Shown here one piece after another: positions 1 to 6,491 of a stretch of 64,000 bases of DNA (the first letter of the stretch is position 1; each line of letters begins with the position of its first letter). The DNA lies in assembly GCA_021810905.1 (NCBI GenBank), contig JAJZQH010000007.1:1-64000 (forward strand). Direction: 5' to 3'. The stretch comes from a bacterium. GTDB lineage: Bacteria; UBA10199; 2-02-FULL-44-16; JAAZCA01. Below the pieces are notes generated by a model. It worked only from the letters and a program-made list of their open reading frames with translations. It was not told the DNA's origin and did not search any database. Position numbers and translations under genes: made by a program.

Positions 1-46
1 TAAATCGTATCCTCTCGTCCATTAGGTGACTCTCTTTCCAGGGCAT
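1..46 (-). CDS. IS481-family transposase, N-terminal fragment at window edge
   Basis: The first 15 codons of a minus-strand gene read MPWKESHLMDERIRF before the window ends. I recognise this as the usual opening of IS481-type (rve integrase) transposases, whose N-terminus carries a helix-turn-helix. A strong ribosome binding site (GGAGAGGAGG) precedes the ATG at 46. The repeats at 75-122 would be the matching end of the same insertion sequence. The rest of the gene is outside the window, so whether it is intact cannot be judged. Confidence 0.75.
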   Translation of the reverse strand, partial: MPWKESHLMDERIRF

Positions 47-74
47 GGAATCCTCCTCTCCATACCCTAAATAG

Positions 75-122
75 TGTCACCCATGATCCCGGTCTATTCT
101 GTTACCTATGTACCAGGTTCGG
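75..122. repeat. Terminal direct repeats of the IS481-type element
   Basis: Two imperfect copies of a ~23-bp unit occur 25 bp apart: TGTCACCCATGATCCCGG from 75 and TGTTACCTATGTACCAGG from 100. Closely similar repeated TGT-ACC-TATGT ends flank many IS481-type transposase genes, and this pair lies just upstream of the transposase start at 46. The outer boundary is probably near 125-130, but no target duplication can be defined because the other end is not in the window. Confidence 0.5.
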
Positions 123-179
123 ACCCAAGAAACTGGATCTCTAATCCCTTGATTTCATACCGCGATGTAAATCGCAGGA

Positions 180-216
180 TCAGCCCCTGCCGAGAGCAAA
201 TCCTATCTTTTCCTTT
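180..216 (-). pseudogene. Severed 3' end of the ORF6N-domain gene
   Basis: Removing the IS at 217-2015 and one target-duplication copy joins the minus-strand frame of the ORF6N gene (1999-2508) to this segment. The joined frame ends KKEKIGFALGRG followed by a TGA at 180-182. A terminal IGF motif is common at the C-terminus of ORF6N proteins, which supports the reconstruction. In the present arrangement this piece is untranslated. Confidence 0.75.
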
Positions 217-280
217 CGGAAGTATGTACTTAACGCACAGCACGAATAAGCCGACAACGTGATGTGTCGGCTGTCGCCTC

Positions 281-442
281 TCACTTCGCTTTCTTCTTAT
301 CCGGCCATCCGACCTTCGGGCGCTTCTTCTGGACGGCCTGTTTTAGGGCGTCTTTCCAATCAATCCCGTCAAGTTTGAGCCGTGACTCCTGTGGCCCAGT
401 TTTTTTCGACTCTACTTCTGCACGCGTTTTCTTCCCCGTCAC
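281..442 (-). CDS. Small basic passenger protein of the IS, unknown function
   Basis: A 53-residue, lysine-rich protein starting at a GTG that has a good ribosome binding site (GGAGG, 6 nt upstream). It reads VTGKKTRAEVESKKTG at the start and has the central motif LDGIDWKDALKQAV followed by KKRPKVGWPDKKK. There is no membrane segment. It lies inside the left part of the IS1595 element, on the same strand as the transposase. I do not recognise a family. The good Shine-Dalgarno and continuous frame argue for a real gene. Confidence 0.55.
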   Translation of the reverse strand: MTGKKTRAEVESKKTGPQESRLKLDGIDWKDALKQAVQKKRPKVGWPDKKKAK

Positions 443-508
443 AGAGCACCTCCAATTATTTCAAAAGACTACAGATTGTCTAACATATTGATATTACAAT
501 CTTATTAA

Positions 509-772
509 AAGGCAAAAAATAAGTCCATTCTGCGTGTTGACACGGACCCCGTGAAGGGCAAACACGCCCTTCGCAATCTTTCGATCTCACTTGCAAAGAA
601 CACCCAGACATTTACGCGTTTGCCGAATGGCACTTTCGGCCTCGCCGAATGGTATCCCAATGTGAAGGCACAAAAGCAAAGCAAAACCAACGCCGACGCG
701 TCGGACGAAGGTTCTAATGGAAAAGGGGGAAAAGATGAGAAGAGCGTAGGGACTGAGGAAGAAGCAGATTGA
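509..772 (+). pseudogene. HARE-HTH domain protein, 5'-truncated
   Basis: The open frame from 509 has no ATG; a GTG at 551 lacks a ribosome binding site. The translation HALRNLSISLAKNT then FTRLPNGTFGLAEWYP matches the C-terminal half of a HARE-HTH winged-helix domain, which occurs in RNA polymerase delta subunits and restriction-linked proteins. It is followed by a low-complexity Ser/Lys/Glu tail and TGA at 770-772. The N-terminal helices expected upstream are missing, so this is most likely a remnant captured inside the IS. Confidence 0.5.
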
Positions 773-802
773 ACGGTCGCTTCCCCGGTCCTTAAACAAG
801 AA

Positions 803-847
803 GCCCCTCGAAGACGCCAGCTTTGCCGGCAAACGTCTTCGAGGGGC
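803..847. repeat. 14-bp-stem hairpin upstream of the tRNA
   Basis: Arms GCCCCTCGAAGACG (803-816) and CGTCTTCGAGGGGC (834-847) are perfectly complementary around a 17-nt loop. No T-run follows, so it is not a standard terminator. It ends 12 nt before the tRNA gene and might act in processing or insulation. Confidence 0.7.
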
Positions 848-859
848 AGACCGCTCAGT

Positions 860-961
860 GCCGGTATGGCGAAAACGGTAAACGCGATAGCTTTGGAAGC
901 TATTGAGGCTTGGATGCCAAGTCCTAGAAGCCTCGTGCGGGTTCGAGCCCCGCTACCGGTA
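860..961 (+). tRNA. Class II (Leu-type) tRNA with UGG (Pro) anticodon, carried in the IS
   Basis: A full cloverleaf can be drawn. The acceptor stem is 860-866/954-960 (7 bp, first pair G-U). The D arm (GCG, loop AAAACGGTAAA, CGC at 869-885) is typical of leucine tRNAs. The anticodon stem ATAGC/GCTAT (887-891/899-903) encloses loop TTTGGAA, giving anticodon TGG at 894-896. The variable region (904-936) is 33 nt with a 6-bp stem GAGGCT/AGCCTC. The T arm is GCGGG-TTCGAGC-CCCGC (937-953). The discriminator is A961, as in Leu tRNAs; CCA is not encoded. TGG would read proline codons, but normal tRNA-Pro has a short variable loop. TGG differs from Leu anticodon TAG by one base. A bacterial LeuRS that ignores the anticodon could charge it with leucine, making it a possible missense (allo-type) tRNA. 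It could also be a non-functional variant. Confidence 0.8.
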
Positions 962-1004
962 CAGAGCATTCCTTCTATATATGAGGGGGGTGTCTTAGGC
1001 AAGG

Positions 1005-1949
1005 TCATTGTGTTGGCTGCTTATAAAGCAGCCGTTTGCCTTCGGCGGACTTAAAAAGGGCGGAAACCCTTCCGCCGTCTTCAAGTCGCCTGTTATTATA
1101 TCGGAACTCAAACTCCGAGAGATAACGATGGAGATGCTTCTTGCTCACGCAATGATAGACGCCATTGATACCTCGTTTGATGATCGCAAAGAATGACTCA
1201 ATGGTGTTCGTCGTGATGTCGCCGCGCACATATTCGTTGAGACTGTGGTTGACTGTCATATGGCCCGCGTAATCGTGGAGGCCGTTATAGGCGGGGTTTT
1301 CATCGGTAACGATGAAGGCCGACCGATCAACTGTCTCGCGAATTGCCGTTTTCAAAGTCTTGCCGCTTACGTTCGGAACAACCTGCGCCTTCACATTGCC
1401 GTTACGCTCGACCATAGCAAGCACCGGAGTCTTTCGCGTGCCACGTCCGCGCTTGCTCTGTCCCTTGAAGCGCGGTTTGCCGCCGACGTAGGTTTCATCG
1501 ACTTCAACGATGCCCGTTAAAAGGTCGCTGCCTTCTGGGGCCATAGCGTAGCGGATACGGTGCATCATAAAGAGCGCTGTCTTGTAGCTCACGCCCGTTT
1601 GCCTCTGAATCTCTAGGGCGCTGACTCCCTTCTTCGACGTGCACGCCCTCCAGAAAGCGAAGCACCAATGTTTCAACGGAACGCGGCTCTCTTCAAATAT
1701 CGTTCCGATCCGAACCGTGAATTGCTGTTTGCATCCGAGACAGCGCCAAAGATACCGCTTGCTCCGACTCCCTGCCGCATCCTGCATTTGCCGCACGTTG
1801 TCGCTTCCACAACGGGGGCAGGTGGGATGATCGCCCCAACGCTGCTTTTCTACGAATGCAACGGCCTTATCCTCATCCGAACATGCCTCTGGAAGCTGCC
1901 GGATGATCTCTGATTTACCTTCGCCTACCTTGCACTGTTTTTTCTTCAT
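1005..1949 (-). CDS. IS1595-family (ISXO2-like) DDE transposase
   Basis: A 314-residue protein, full length for the family. An N-terminal zinc ribbon (CPRCGSDNV then CLGCKQQF, residues ~45-80) precedes a helix-turn-helix (~105-130). The ISXO2-like catalytic domain follows, with VDETYVGG (~150) supplying the first Asp and TDENPAYNG (~215) the second. A C-terminal segment NTIESFFAIIKRGINGVYHCVSKKHLHRY carries the remaining catalytic-region residues. It lies 42 bp inside the right terminal repeat. The enzyme binds the inverted repeats and catalyses cut-and-paste movement. No frameshift is visible, so the element may be active. Confidence 0.95.
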   Translation of the reverse strand: MKKKQCKVGEGKSEIIRQLPEACSDEDKAVAFVEKQRWGDHPTCPRCGSDNVRQMQDAAGSRSKRYLWRCLGCKQQFTVRIGTIFEESRVPLKHWCFAFWRACTSKKGVSALEIQRQTGVSYKTALFMMHRIRYAMAPEGSDLLTGIVEVDETYVGGKPRFKGQSKRGRGTRKTPVLAMVERNGNVKAQVVPNVSGKTLKTAIRETVDRSAFIVTDENPAYNGLHDYAGHMTVNHSLNEYVRGDITTNTIESFFAIIKRGINGVYHCVSKKHLHRYLSEFEFRYNNRRLEDGGRVSALFKSAEGKRLLYKQPTQ

Positions 1950-1998
1950 ACCTTAATATTATACATAACGCACAGAATTGTCAAGGACTATCTGTGCG

Positions 1999-2508
1999 TT
2001 AAGTACATACTTCCGTTTCCTTTTTTCCCTCCCCCGGCTTCATCAACCCGCGGATCGCGTCGAAGACGATTTTGAACTGCGCGTCGTACCTTTTTTCCAG
2101 CTCCCCCAGCTTGCGCGCTAGATCTGCATGTGAGGCGATCAGCTGCCGCATCTTCACAAATATGCGCATGATCTCGATGTTCACCAGCACCGCGCGTTCG
2201 CTTTTGAGAACGCTGGAGAGCATTGCGACTCCTTGCTCCGTAAAGGCGTAGGGTGCCGCTCGCTTAAGCCACCACGGATTTAAAATCACATTTTGTGATT
2301 TTAGAACTTCAAGCTCATGATTTGTAAGCTGAAACATAAAATCTTGCGGGAACCTCTTCGAGTTACGTTTTACCGCCTGAACCAACGCCCTAGGCTCCAC
2401 GCCGTAGAGTTCCGCCAGGTCAGAGCTGAGCATGACCCTCTCACCGCGGATAATAATAATTCGCCGCTCGATCGTCTCCATCGGCATCAACGTTTCGCTC
2501 TTCGCCAT
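1999..2508 (-). CDS. ORF6N-domain DNA-binding protein, C-terminus replaced by IS insertion
   Basis: Start ATG at 2508 follows GAGGAGG. The N-terminal ORF6N domain ([20 protein letters not shown], then [15 protein letters not shown] and [17 protein letters not shown], residues ~10-110) is a KilA-N-related DNA-binding module found in phages and mobile islands. A coiled coil ([29 protein letters not shown]) follows. The IS1595 element entered near codon 165; the current frame adds TEVCT from the IS end and stops, replacing the original KIGFALGRG tail. The conserved domain is untouched, so the protein may still fold. It is an accessory gene, probably phage- or dormancy-related; target unknown. 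Confidence 0.85.
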   Translation of the reverse strand: MAKSETLMPMETIERRIIIIRGERVMLSSDLAELYGVEPRALVQAVKRNSKRFPQDFMFQLTNHELEVLKSQNVILNPWWLKRAAPYAFTEQGVAMLSSVLKSERAVLVNIEIMRIFVKMRQLIASHADLARKLGELEKRYDAQFKIVFDAIRGLMKPGEGKKETEVCT

Positions 2509-2534
2509 AGCCCTGCCTCCTCTGCGAAAAATAG

Positions 2535-2634
2535 AGAGCAAATTGCGTGCCGTGATTTTTCTTTTATTTTTCGCGGGCGCCGGATTCCCAGCTGCACAGT
2601 TTTCGTGCAGCGCTGCTGCGTTTCGCTGCAGCTG
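2535..2634. repeat. 100-bp direct repeat, copy A
   Basis: This segment matches 3713-3812 with few differences, including the shared block GATTCCCAGCTGCACAG and a following hairpin GCTGCAC/GTGCAGC. Both copies lie just upstream of minus-strand accessory genes: this one 27 nt above the ORF6N start, the other 59 nt above the toxin start. They may carry a common promoter or be scars of a duplication. Confidence 0.8.
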
Positions 2635-2671
2635 CCCGAGCGCTCAACTCGCAGCGACGAGCGCCATGCTC

Positions 2672-2965
2672 GTGAGGCATGAGGTGAAACGCACCCTCGC
2701 AGCGTAAAGCGGCGCCAGGAGCGGAGTGTATGACCTTCCGGTGTGCCTGTTGTCTGATGCTGAAATGCCGCAGCGTGGGTATCCGCGCTGCGGCGGAGGA
2801 AGTGAAAATGTCGGTGGTTTCGCAAATTGGGAGCTGACGAAGGAAGATCCCCAATTCGCTTCCGGATAAAAGAGGCTATGATGAAGTTGAAACCACCGAC
2901 ATTTTCGCGACGAGTAACGTAGCGACTGCCGCAGCAGCGAGGGTGCGTTTCACCTCATGCCTCAC
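2672..2965. repeat. Nested palindromic element in a 490-bp gene-free stretch
   Basis: Outer arms of 29 bp (2672-2700, GTGAGGCATGAGGTGAAACG..., and 2937-2965) are perfectly inverted. Inner arms of 17 bp (2805-2821 and 2889-2905, containing TGTCGGTGGTTTC) are also inverted. A GC hairpin CCGCAGCG/CGCTGCGG sits near 2768-2792. No convincing ORF lies inside. The stretch 2535-3002 has no gene; this element fills most of it. It could be a MITE-like remnant or a structured regulatory RNA. Confidence 0.75.
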
Positions 2966-3002
2966 CTTGCTTCGCGCGAGGAACACTTGCTGCCGTGACG
3001 GT

Positions 3003-3317
3003 TCAGCCCGCCAACTTGTGTTCGACCTTGAGTTTCAATCCCATTGCCGAGAGCAGAGCTGCCAGGCTTCCAAGGCGCGGGTTTCCTCCCTCGGCAAGGA
3101 TGCGATAGAGGGTCACGCGGTTGAGCCCCGCCTTCTCTGCCAGCCTTGAAACATTCTGAGCCTCGACGACGTGCTTCAATGCGATGAGCAGAGCTTCGGG
3201 ATCGTCTTCTTCCTCTATTGACGCATTGATATATGCGGCCATCTCCTCAGGATCCTGCAGCGATTCGAGGAGGTATTCTTTATAATCACCGTTTTTTTTT
3301 GCCTTCGGCTTTGCCAT
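3003..3317 (-). CDS. HTH antitoxin of a RelE/HigBA-type module
   Basis: A 104-residue protein starting at ATG 3317, after a GGAGG site. Its C-terminal half has an Xre-type helix-turn-helix (NVSRLAEKAGLNRVTLYRILAEGGNPRLGSLAALLSAMGLKL, residues ~60-102), typical of the COG3636 addiction-module antidotes. The acidic N-terminal part (EYLLESLQDPEEMAAYINASIEEEDDPE) likely contacts the toxin. The gene overlaps the 3' end of the toxin gene by 32 nt, so the toxin comes first, as in higBA. It should neutralise the toxin and repress the operon. Confidence 0.9.
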   Translation of the reverse strand: MAKPKAKKNGDYKEYLLESLQDPEEMAAYINASIEEEDDPEALLIALKHVVEAQNVSRLAEKAGLNRVTLYRILAEGGNPRLGSLAALLSAMGLKLKVEHKLAG

Positions 3318-3654
3318 GACGCGCCTCCAGAAAATCCGACCAGTATGCCTTTGCACGATCTATATCTTTTTTCTGTCGATCTTTGGTTCCCGCGCAGAGC
3401 AGAATAACGATCCTGCCCTCTATCCTTCCATAATAAATTCTATATCCCGGGCCATAGTGAATTCGCAGCTCTTCGATTCCATCTCCAAGTGCTTTTGTGT
3501 CTCCAAAGAGCCCTCGCATCAATCTGTCGATGCGCACCTTGATCCTCGCTCTTACGTTTCTGTCGCTCAACCCCTCCAGCCATTCAATGAACGGAGCTCT
3601 GCCATTGTTTGCAATGTAATATCGTATCTCTATGTCACCAATGTATTGTCGCAT
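3286..3654 (-). CDS. RelE/ParE-superfamily toxin (Gp49-like, COG3657)
   Basis: A 122-residue basic protein with the family pattern: FIEWLEGLSDRNVRARIKVRIDRLMRG, then GIEELRIHYGPGYRIYYGR, then VILLCAGTKDRQKKDIDRAKAYWSDF. Family members are ribosome-dependent mRNA interferases or gyrase inhibitors that cause reversible growth arrest. Here it is paired with the overlapping HTH antitoxin. The lysine-rich tail (KAEGKKKR) extends past the usual end. The start codon has only a weak ribosome binding site. Confidence 0.9.
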   Translation of the reverse strand: MRQYIGDIEIRYYIANNGRAPFIEWLEGLSDRNVRARIKVRIDRLMRGLFGDTKALGDGIEELRIHYGPGYRIYYGRIEGRIVILLCAGTKDRQKKDIDRAKAYWSDFLEARHGKAEGKKKR

Positions 3655-3712
3655 ATATGCAACACCACTGTCAACGCCTCACAGGCAGGCCGTCTCCCTC
3701 TACTGAAGAGAC

Positions 3713-3812
3713 AGAGCAAGATGCGTGCCGTGATTTTTCCTTTATTTTTTGCGGTAACCGGATTCCCAGCTGCACAGTTTTCGTGCAGCGCTGCTGCGTT
3801 TCGCTGCAGCTG
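3713..3812. repeat. 100-bp direct repeat, copy B
   Basis: Second copy of the repeat at 2535-2634, in the same orientation. It shares ATGCGTGCCGTGATTTTTC-like and GCAGCGCTGCTGCGTTTCGC blocks. It lies upstream of the toxin-antitoxin pair; the two copies bracket the palindrome and the toxin-antitoxin module. Confidence 0.8.
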
Positions 3813-3939
3813 GATCTAAAGCGCTGCTGATTTTCTGACGTTTTTCCCCGGCACGATCCTTGCTCTCAAAAATGCGCGGTCCCCTGTCGATTCACTCGTT
3901 GACAGGTTCCGTGGCCGCACATAGAGAGAGGAGGCATTG

Positions 3940-4290
3940 ATGAAGGTCGGAAAAAAACGCGCGCCTGTCGCTGAAGCTCGCGCCGATACCCCAGTGGATG
4001 AGCTCGGAGAAAAGGAAACGCTGATGCATTACAACGCGGTGTTGCTGGAAGATCTCAAGTCCAAGATGGAATTGATCATCGAGTGGATGCAGGCGATTGA
4101 ACTCAGGTTCAACGTCACATTCGAGGCCATCGACAAGCGTTTTGACGCCATCGATGCGCGCTTCTTGACCCTGGAGGCGGCGGTGCGCGGGCTGAAGGGC
4201 GATATCATGATACTCGATGCCAAGTTCGATCGCCTCGTCCCCCGCGTGGACAACCACGAGCACCGCATCTCCGCGCTGGAGCAGGCGTAA
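3940..4290 (+). CDS. Small coiled-coil protein, unknown function
   Basis: A 116-residue protein; ATG 3940 follows GAGAGAGGAGG. The central part repeats a heptad-like pattern (FEAIDKRFDAIDARFLTLEAAVRGLKGDIMILDAKFDRLVPRV), predicting a long parallel coiled coil. There is no signal peptide or membrane segment. The N-terminus is basic (MKVGKKRAPVAEARAD). I do not recognise a functional family; short proteins of this shape are often annotated only as hypothetical. It is convergent with the permease gene at 4299. Confidence 0.65.
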   Translation: MKVGKKRAPVAEARADTPVDELGEKETLMHYNAVLLEDLKSKMELIIEWMQAIELRFNVTFEAIDKRFDAIDARFLTLEAAVRGLKGDIMILDAKFDRLVPRVDNHEHRISALEQA

Positions 4291-4298
4291 GAAAAAAA

Positions 4299-5351
4299 CT
4301 ACCTCGCCCCTGCGAACTCGCGCTGGTAGATGCGCAGCGAGGCGAGGAAGACCGCCAGCAGCACCGGGCCCGCTACGATTCCTATCGCGCCGAACGCGTG
4401 AACTCCTCCCAGCAGCGCGATGAAGAGAAGCACGGGGTGCACGTGCATGCGGTTGCCCATGACCATGGGCCGCAGCACGTTGTCCACGCTCGATACGATC
4501 ACCAGACCATATAACAGGAAGATCACCGCTGCCTCCCAGCGCCCCATTACCGCGAGCACCAGAGTCGCGACAAGATACGCCGCAGAAGCGCCGACTATCG
4601 GGATAAACGCGGCGAGCATGGCAATGACCCCCCACATGAGGGCGTTAGTGAACCCCGCGACCCAGATGCCTATCCCTATGAGCAGGCCCTGAACGAGCGC
4701 CGTGCCGATCATTCCGAGCAGCAGCGCGGAAATCATGTTGCGTATGTCGCGCGATATCTCCTGCTGGTAATCCTCGGAGATAGGCAGGCTGCGCACGAGC
4801 ATCGCGAAGAGGCGGGCTCCCTCGGCAAAGAAGACGACGAGGAATATCGCGATGAAGATGAGATCCACCGCGATGCCTGCGGTCTTCACCACCATGTGCG
4901 GAGAGAACTGATAGAGAAACGCGCCGATATGCTTGATCGCCTCGAGCATCGTGCCTCGAATATCGAGCGCATAGCCCGCGCCTCCCGGCAGCATGGCGAC
5001 CCAGCGCTCGATGGAATTGCCGGCGGACTGGATGAGCGGATCGAACTGGCCCGACTGGATTTCGGCCGCAAGCGAGCTTATGAAATCCACCAGCCGCGTG
5101 GCCAGCATGACTATCGCGACCGACAGAGGAAATAAGACGATGGTAAAACATATGAGCATGGTTACGACCGCCGCGGCATAGTTGTGCCGCCTGAACGCGC
5201 GCAGCAAAAGAAGGTAGAGCGGGTAGAAGAGGATCGCTACGACGAAGGCCAGAAACGCGCCGCCCATGAGCGGCGAGGCCATGTAGAAAAATAACGCCAC
5301 GAGCGCCATGAAAAATACGATGAAGGCGATGCGAGCGACTTTTGGGGTCAT
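4299..5351 (-). CDS. AI-2E family transporter (PF01594)
   Basis: A 350-residue integral membrane protein; ATG 5351 is preceded by GGAG at suitable spacing. About seven or eight hydrophobic segments are visible: a pair at the N-terminus (IAFIVFFMALVALFFYM; GAFLAFVVAILFYPLYLLLL), a long loop rich in SLAAEIQSGQFD, and a C-terminal cluster (GMIGTALVQGLLIGIGIWVAGF, MLAAFIPIVGASAAYLVATLVLAVM). The arrangement fits the AI-2E permease family, whose members export autoinducer-2 or act as Na+/H+ antiporters. The substrate cannot be assigned from sequence. It appears monocistronic. Confidence 0.88.
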   Translation of the reverse strand: MTPKVARIAFIVFFMALVALFFYMASPLMGGAFLAFVVAILFYPLYLLLLRAFRRHNYAAAVVTMLICFTIVLFPLSVAIVMLATRLVDFISSLAAEIQSGQFDPLIQSAGNSIERWVAMLPGGAGYALDIRGTMLEAIKHIGAFLYQFSPHMVVKTAGIAVDLIFIAIFLVVFFAEGARLFAMLVRSLPISEDYQQEISRDIRNMISALLLGMIGTALVQGLLIGIGIWVAGFTNALMWGVIAMLAAFIPIVGASAAYLVATLVLAVMGRWEAAVIFLLYGLVIVSSVDNVLRPMVMGNRMHVHPVLLFIALLGGVHAFGAIGIVAGPVLLAVFLASLRIYQREFAGAR

Positions 5352-5372
5352 GTGAACTCCGCGATAACTTCC

Positions 5373-5481
5373 TCAAGCAACGCCCGCAACGCGAGAAACG
5401 CCAGCAACGCTTGTGCAGCTCAGTATGTTTTCTTGTCGATCACGCGTTGCTTGCCTTGCTGGCGTTGTTTACGTTGCTGAC
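5373..5481. repeat. Paired 9-nt repeat arrays, inverted
   Basis: Four 9-nt units on one strand (TCAAGCAAC, GCCCGCAAC, GCGAGAAAC, GCCAGCAAC at 5373-5408) face four complementary-type units (GTTGCTTGC, CTTGCTGGC, GTTGTTTAC, GTTGCTGAC at 5446-5481). Together they can fold into a hairpin. The same 9-nt family recurs at 31115, 37513 and 57957. Confidence 0.75.
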
Positions 5482-5552
5482 TATTATTTACCAAGTAACT
5501 CGCCCCTCTGCAATGCTTGACTGATTCGTTCCTTCAGCCTAGTCAGTCGGGC

Positions 5553-6491
5553 ATGCGAAAAATAACCTCTCTCTCTATCATTATCCTACTGCTCTGCGCG
5601 GCGACCGCAGCCTATGCCGCGCTGCCGTCTTCGCGATACTTCCATTCCGGCGACGGGGTCATCAACATCTCCCGCGCGCGCGGCGGCGCCGCATTCAGCG
5701 GCAGATACCGCAAGGCCGACGGCGCCTACGACCCCGCGGCGATGCGCAAGATCTACGCGGTGCTCGGGGCGAGCTACGGCAACCCGATATCCGCCATCTC
5801 TCCGCGGCTGATCGAGTTCCTCGATTATATTCAGGACCACTTCAATCCGCAGGGCCGCATCAGCATAGCGTCCGGCTTCCGGAGCCCTTCGTACAACACG
5901 AACCTGCGCAACAACGGAAAGCTCGCGGCCAAGGCGAGTCTGCACCAGTACGGCATGGCCGTGGACATGTCACTCTCCGGGGTGAAGTCCGACGCGATCT
6001 GGGAATTCGTGAAGGATCTCGGTTTCGGCGGCGCCGGCTTTTATCACGGCAACCTCGTCCACGTGGACGTGGGCCCCGCGCGCTTCTGGGATGAGGAGAC
6101 ATCGGGAGTTTTCACCGATAAATCCGACGACAACAAGCTCATCGAGCTCGTGGACGACAAGGACATCTACCTCCCAGGCGAGCCCATGGAGCTGCGCTTC
6201 ATCCGCATGACCGCTTTCCCGATAGGAGTGAGCACGCAGTTCACGCTGGAGCAGGAGCAGAAGCCCGGCGAGTGGAAGAAAGCGGCCGAATTCGCACCGC
6301 AATTGGCGGTGACGACCGCGGACGCGTGCCCCAGCTTCGCCGACATCGGCCAGATGATGGGCATCAAGTGGACGTTGCCTGCTGATCTCAAGCCGGGCCG
6401 CTACCGCGTGCGAGCCTCGTTCTGCAACAAGGAGTGGGAGAAAATGCCGGATGCGGTCGCCACTCCTGAGTTCGAGGTCTTGGCGCCATGA
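5553..6491 (+). CDS. Secreted DUF882/M15-like (YcbK-type) peptidase
   Basis: A 312-residue protein with a signal peptide (MRKITSLSIIILLLCAATAAYA). The middle domain carries ISIASGFRSPSYNTNLR, then SLHQYGMAVDMSL and GNLVHVDVGP, giving the H, D and H zinc ligands of the LAS (M15/YcbK) fold that cleaves peptidoglycan cross-bridges. A ~110-residue C-terminal beta-rich extension with no recognised family follows. The ATG at 5553 is chosen because it directly begins the signal peptide. The stop overlaps the start of the downstream EamA gene (ATGA), so the two are translationally coupled. Location is likely periplasmic. Confidence 0.85.
   Translation: MRKITSLSIIILLLCAATAAYAALPSSRYFHSGDGVINISRARGGAAFSGRYRKADGAYDPAAMRKIYAVLGASYGNPISAISPRLIEFLDYIQDHFNPQGRISIASGFRSPSYNTNLRNNGKLAAKASLHQYGMAVDMSLSGVKSDAIWEFVKDLGFGGAGFYHGNLVHVDVGPARFWDEETSGVFTDKSDDNKLIELVDDKDIYLPGEPMELRFIRMTAFPIGVSTQFTLEQEQKPGEWKKAAEFAPQLAVTTADACPSFADIGQMMGIKWTLPADLKPGRYRVRASFCNKEWEKMPDAVATPEFEVLAP

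Larger units (their letters stand above)
217..2015 (-). mobile_element. IS1595-family insertion sequence with passenger genes
   Basis: The element is bounded by perfect 24-bp inverted repeats at 217-240 (starts CGGAAGTATGTACTTAAC) and 1992-2015. It is flanked by exact 8-bp direct repeats TTTCCTTT at 209-216 and 2016-2023; 8 bp is the target duplication size of the IS1595 family. The transposase (1005-1949) occupies about half of the 1,799 bp. The rest carries a small basic ORF, a truncated HARE-HTH ORF, a 14-bp-stem hairpin and a tRNA gene. IS1595 elements are known to carry passenger genes; a tRNA passenger is unusual to my knowledge. The element interrupts the 3' end of an ORF6N gene. Perfect ends and an intact duplication suggest a recent insertion. 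Confidence 0.93.

Noticed and set aside
860-961. Selenocysteine tRNA or tRNA-Ser as the identity of the class II tRNA
   Set aside because: The anticodon is not TCA, the acceptor is a normal 7+5 bp arrangement, the D arm is Leu-type and the discriminator is A rather than G.
505-1008. Long minus-strand ORF (167 codons) across the HARE-HTH remnant, hairpin and tRNA
   Set aside because: It is antisense to better-supported features, has no ribosome binding site and no recognisable domain.
3892-4635. 247-codon minus-strand ORF over the coiled-coil gene and the AI-2E gene end
   Set aside because: It is Arg/Gly/His-rich shadow translation of two well-supported genes.
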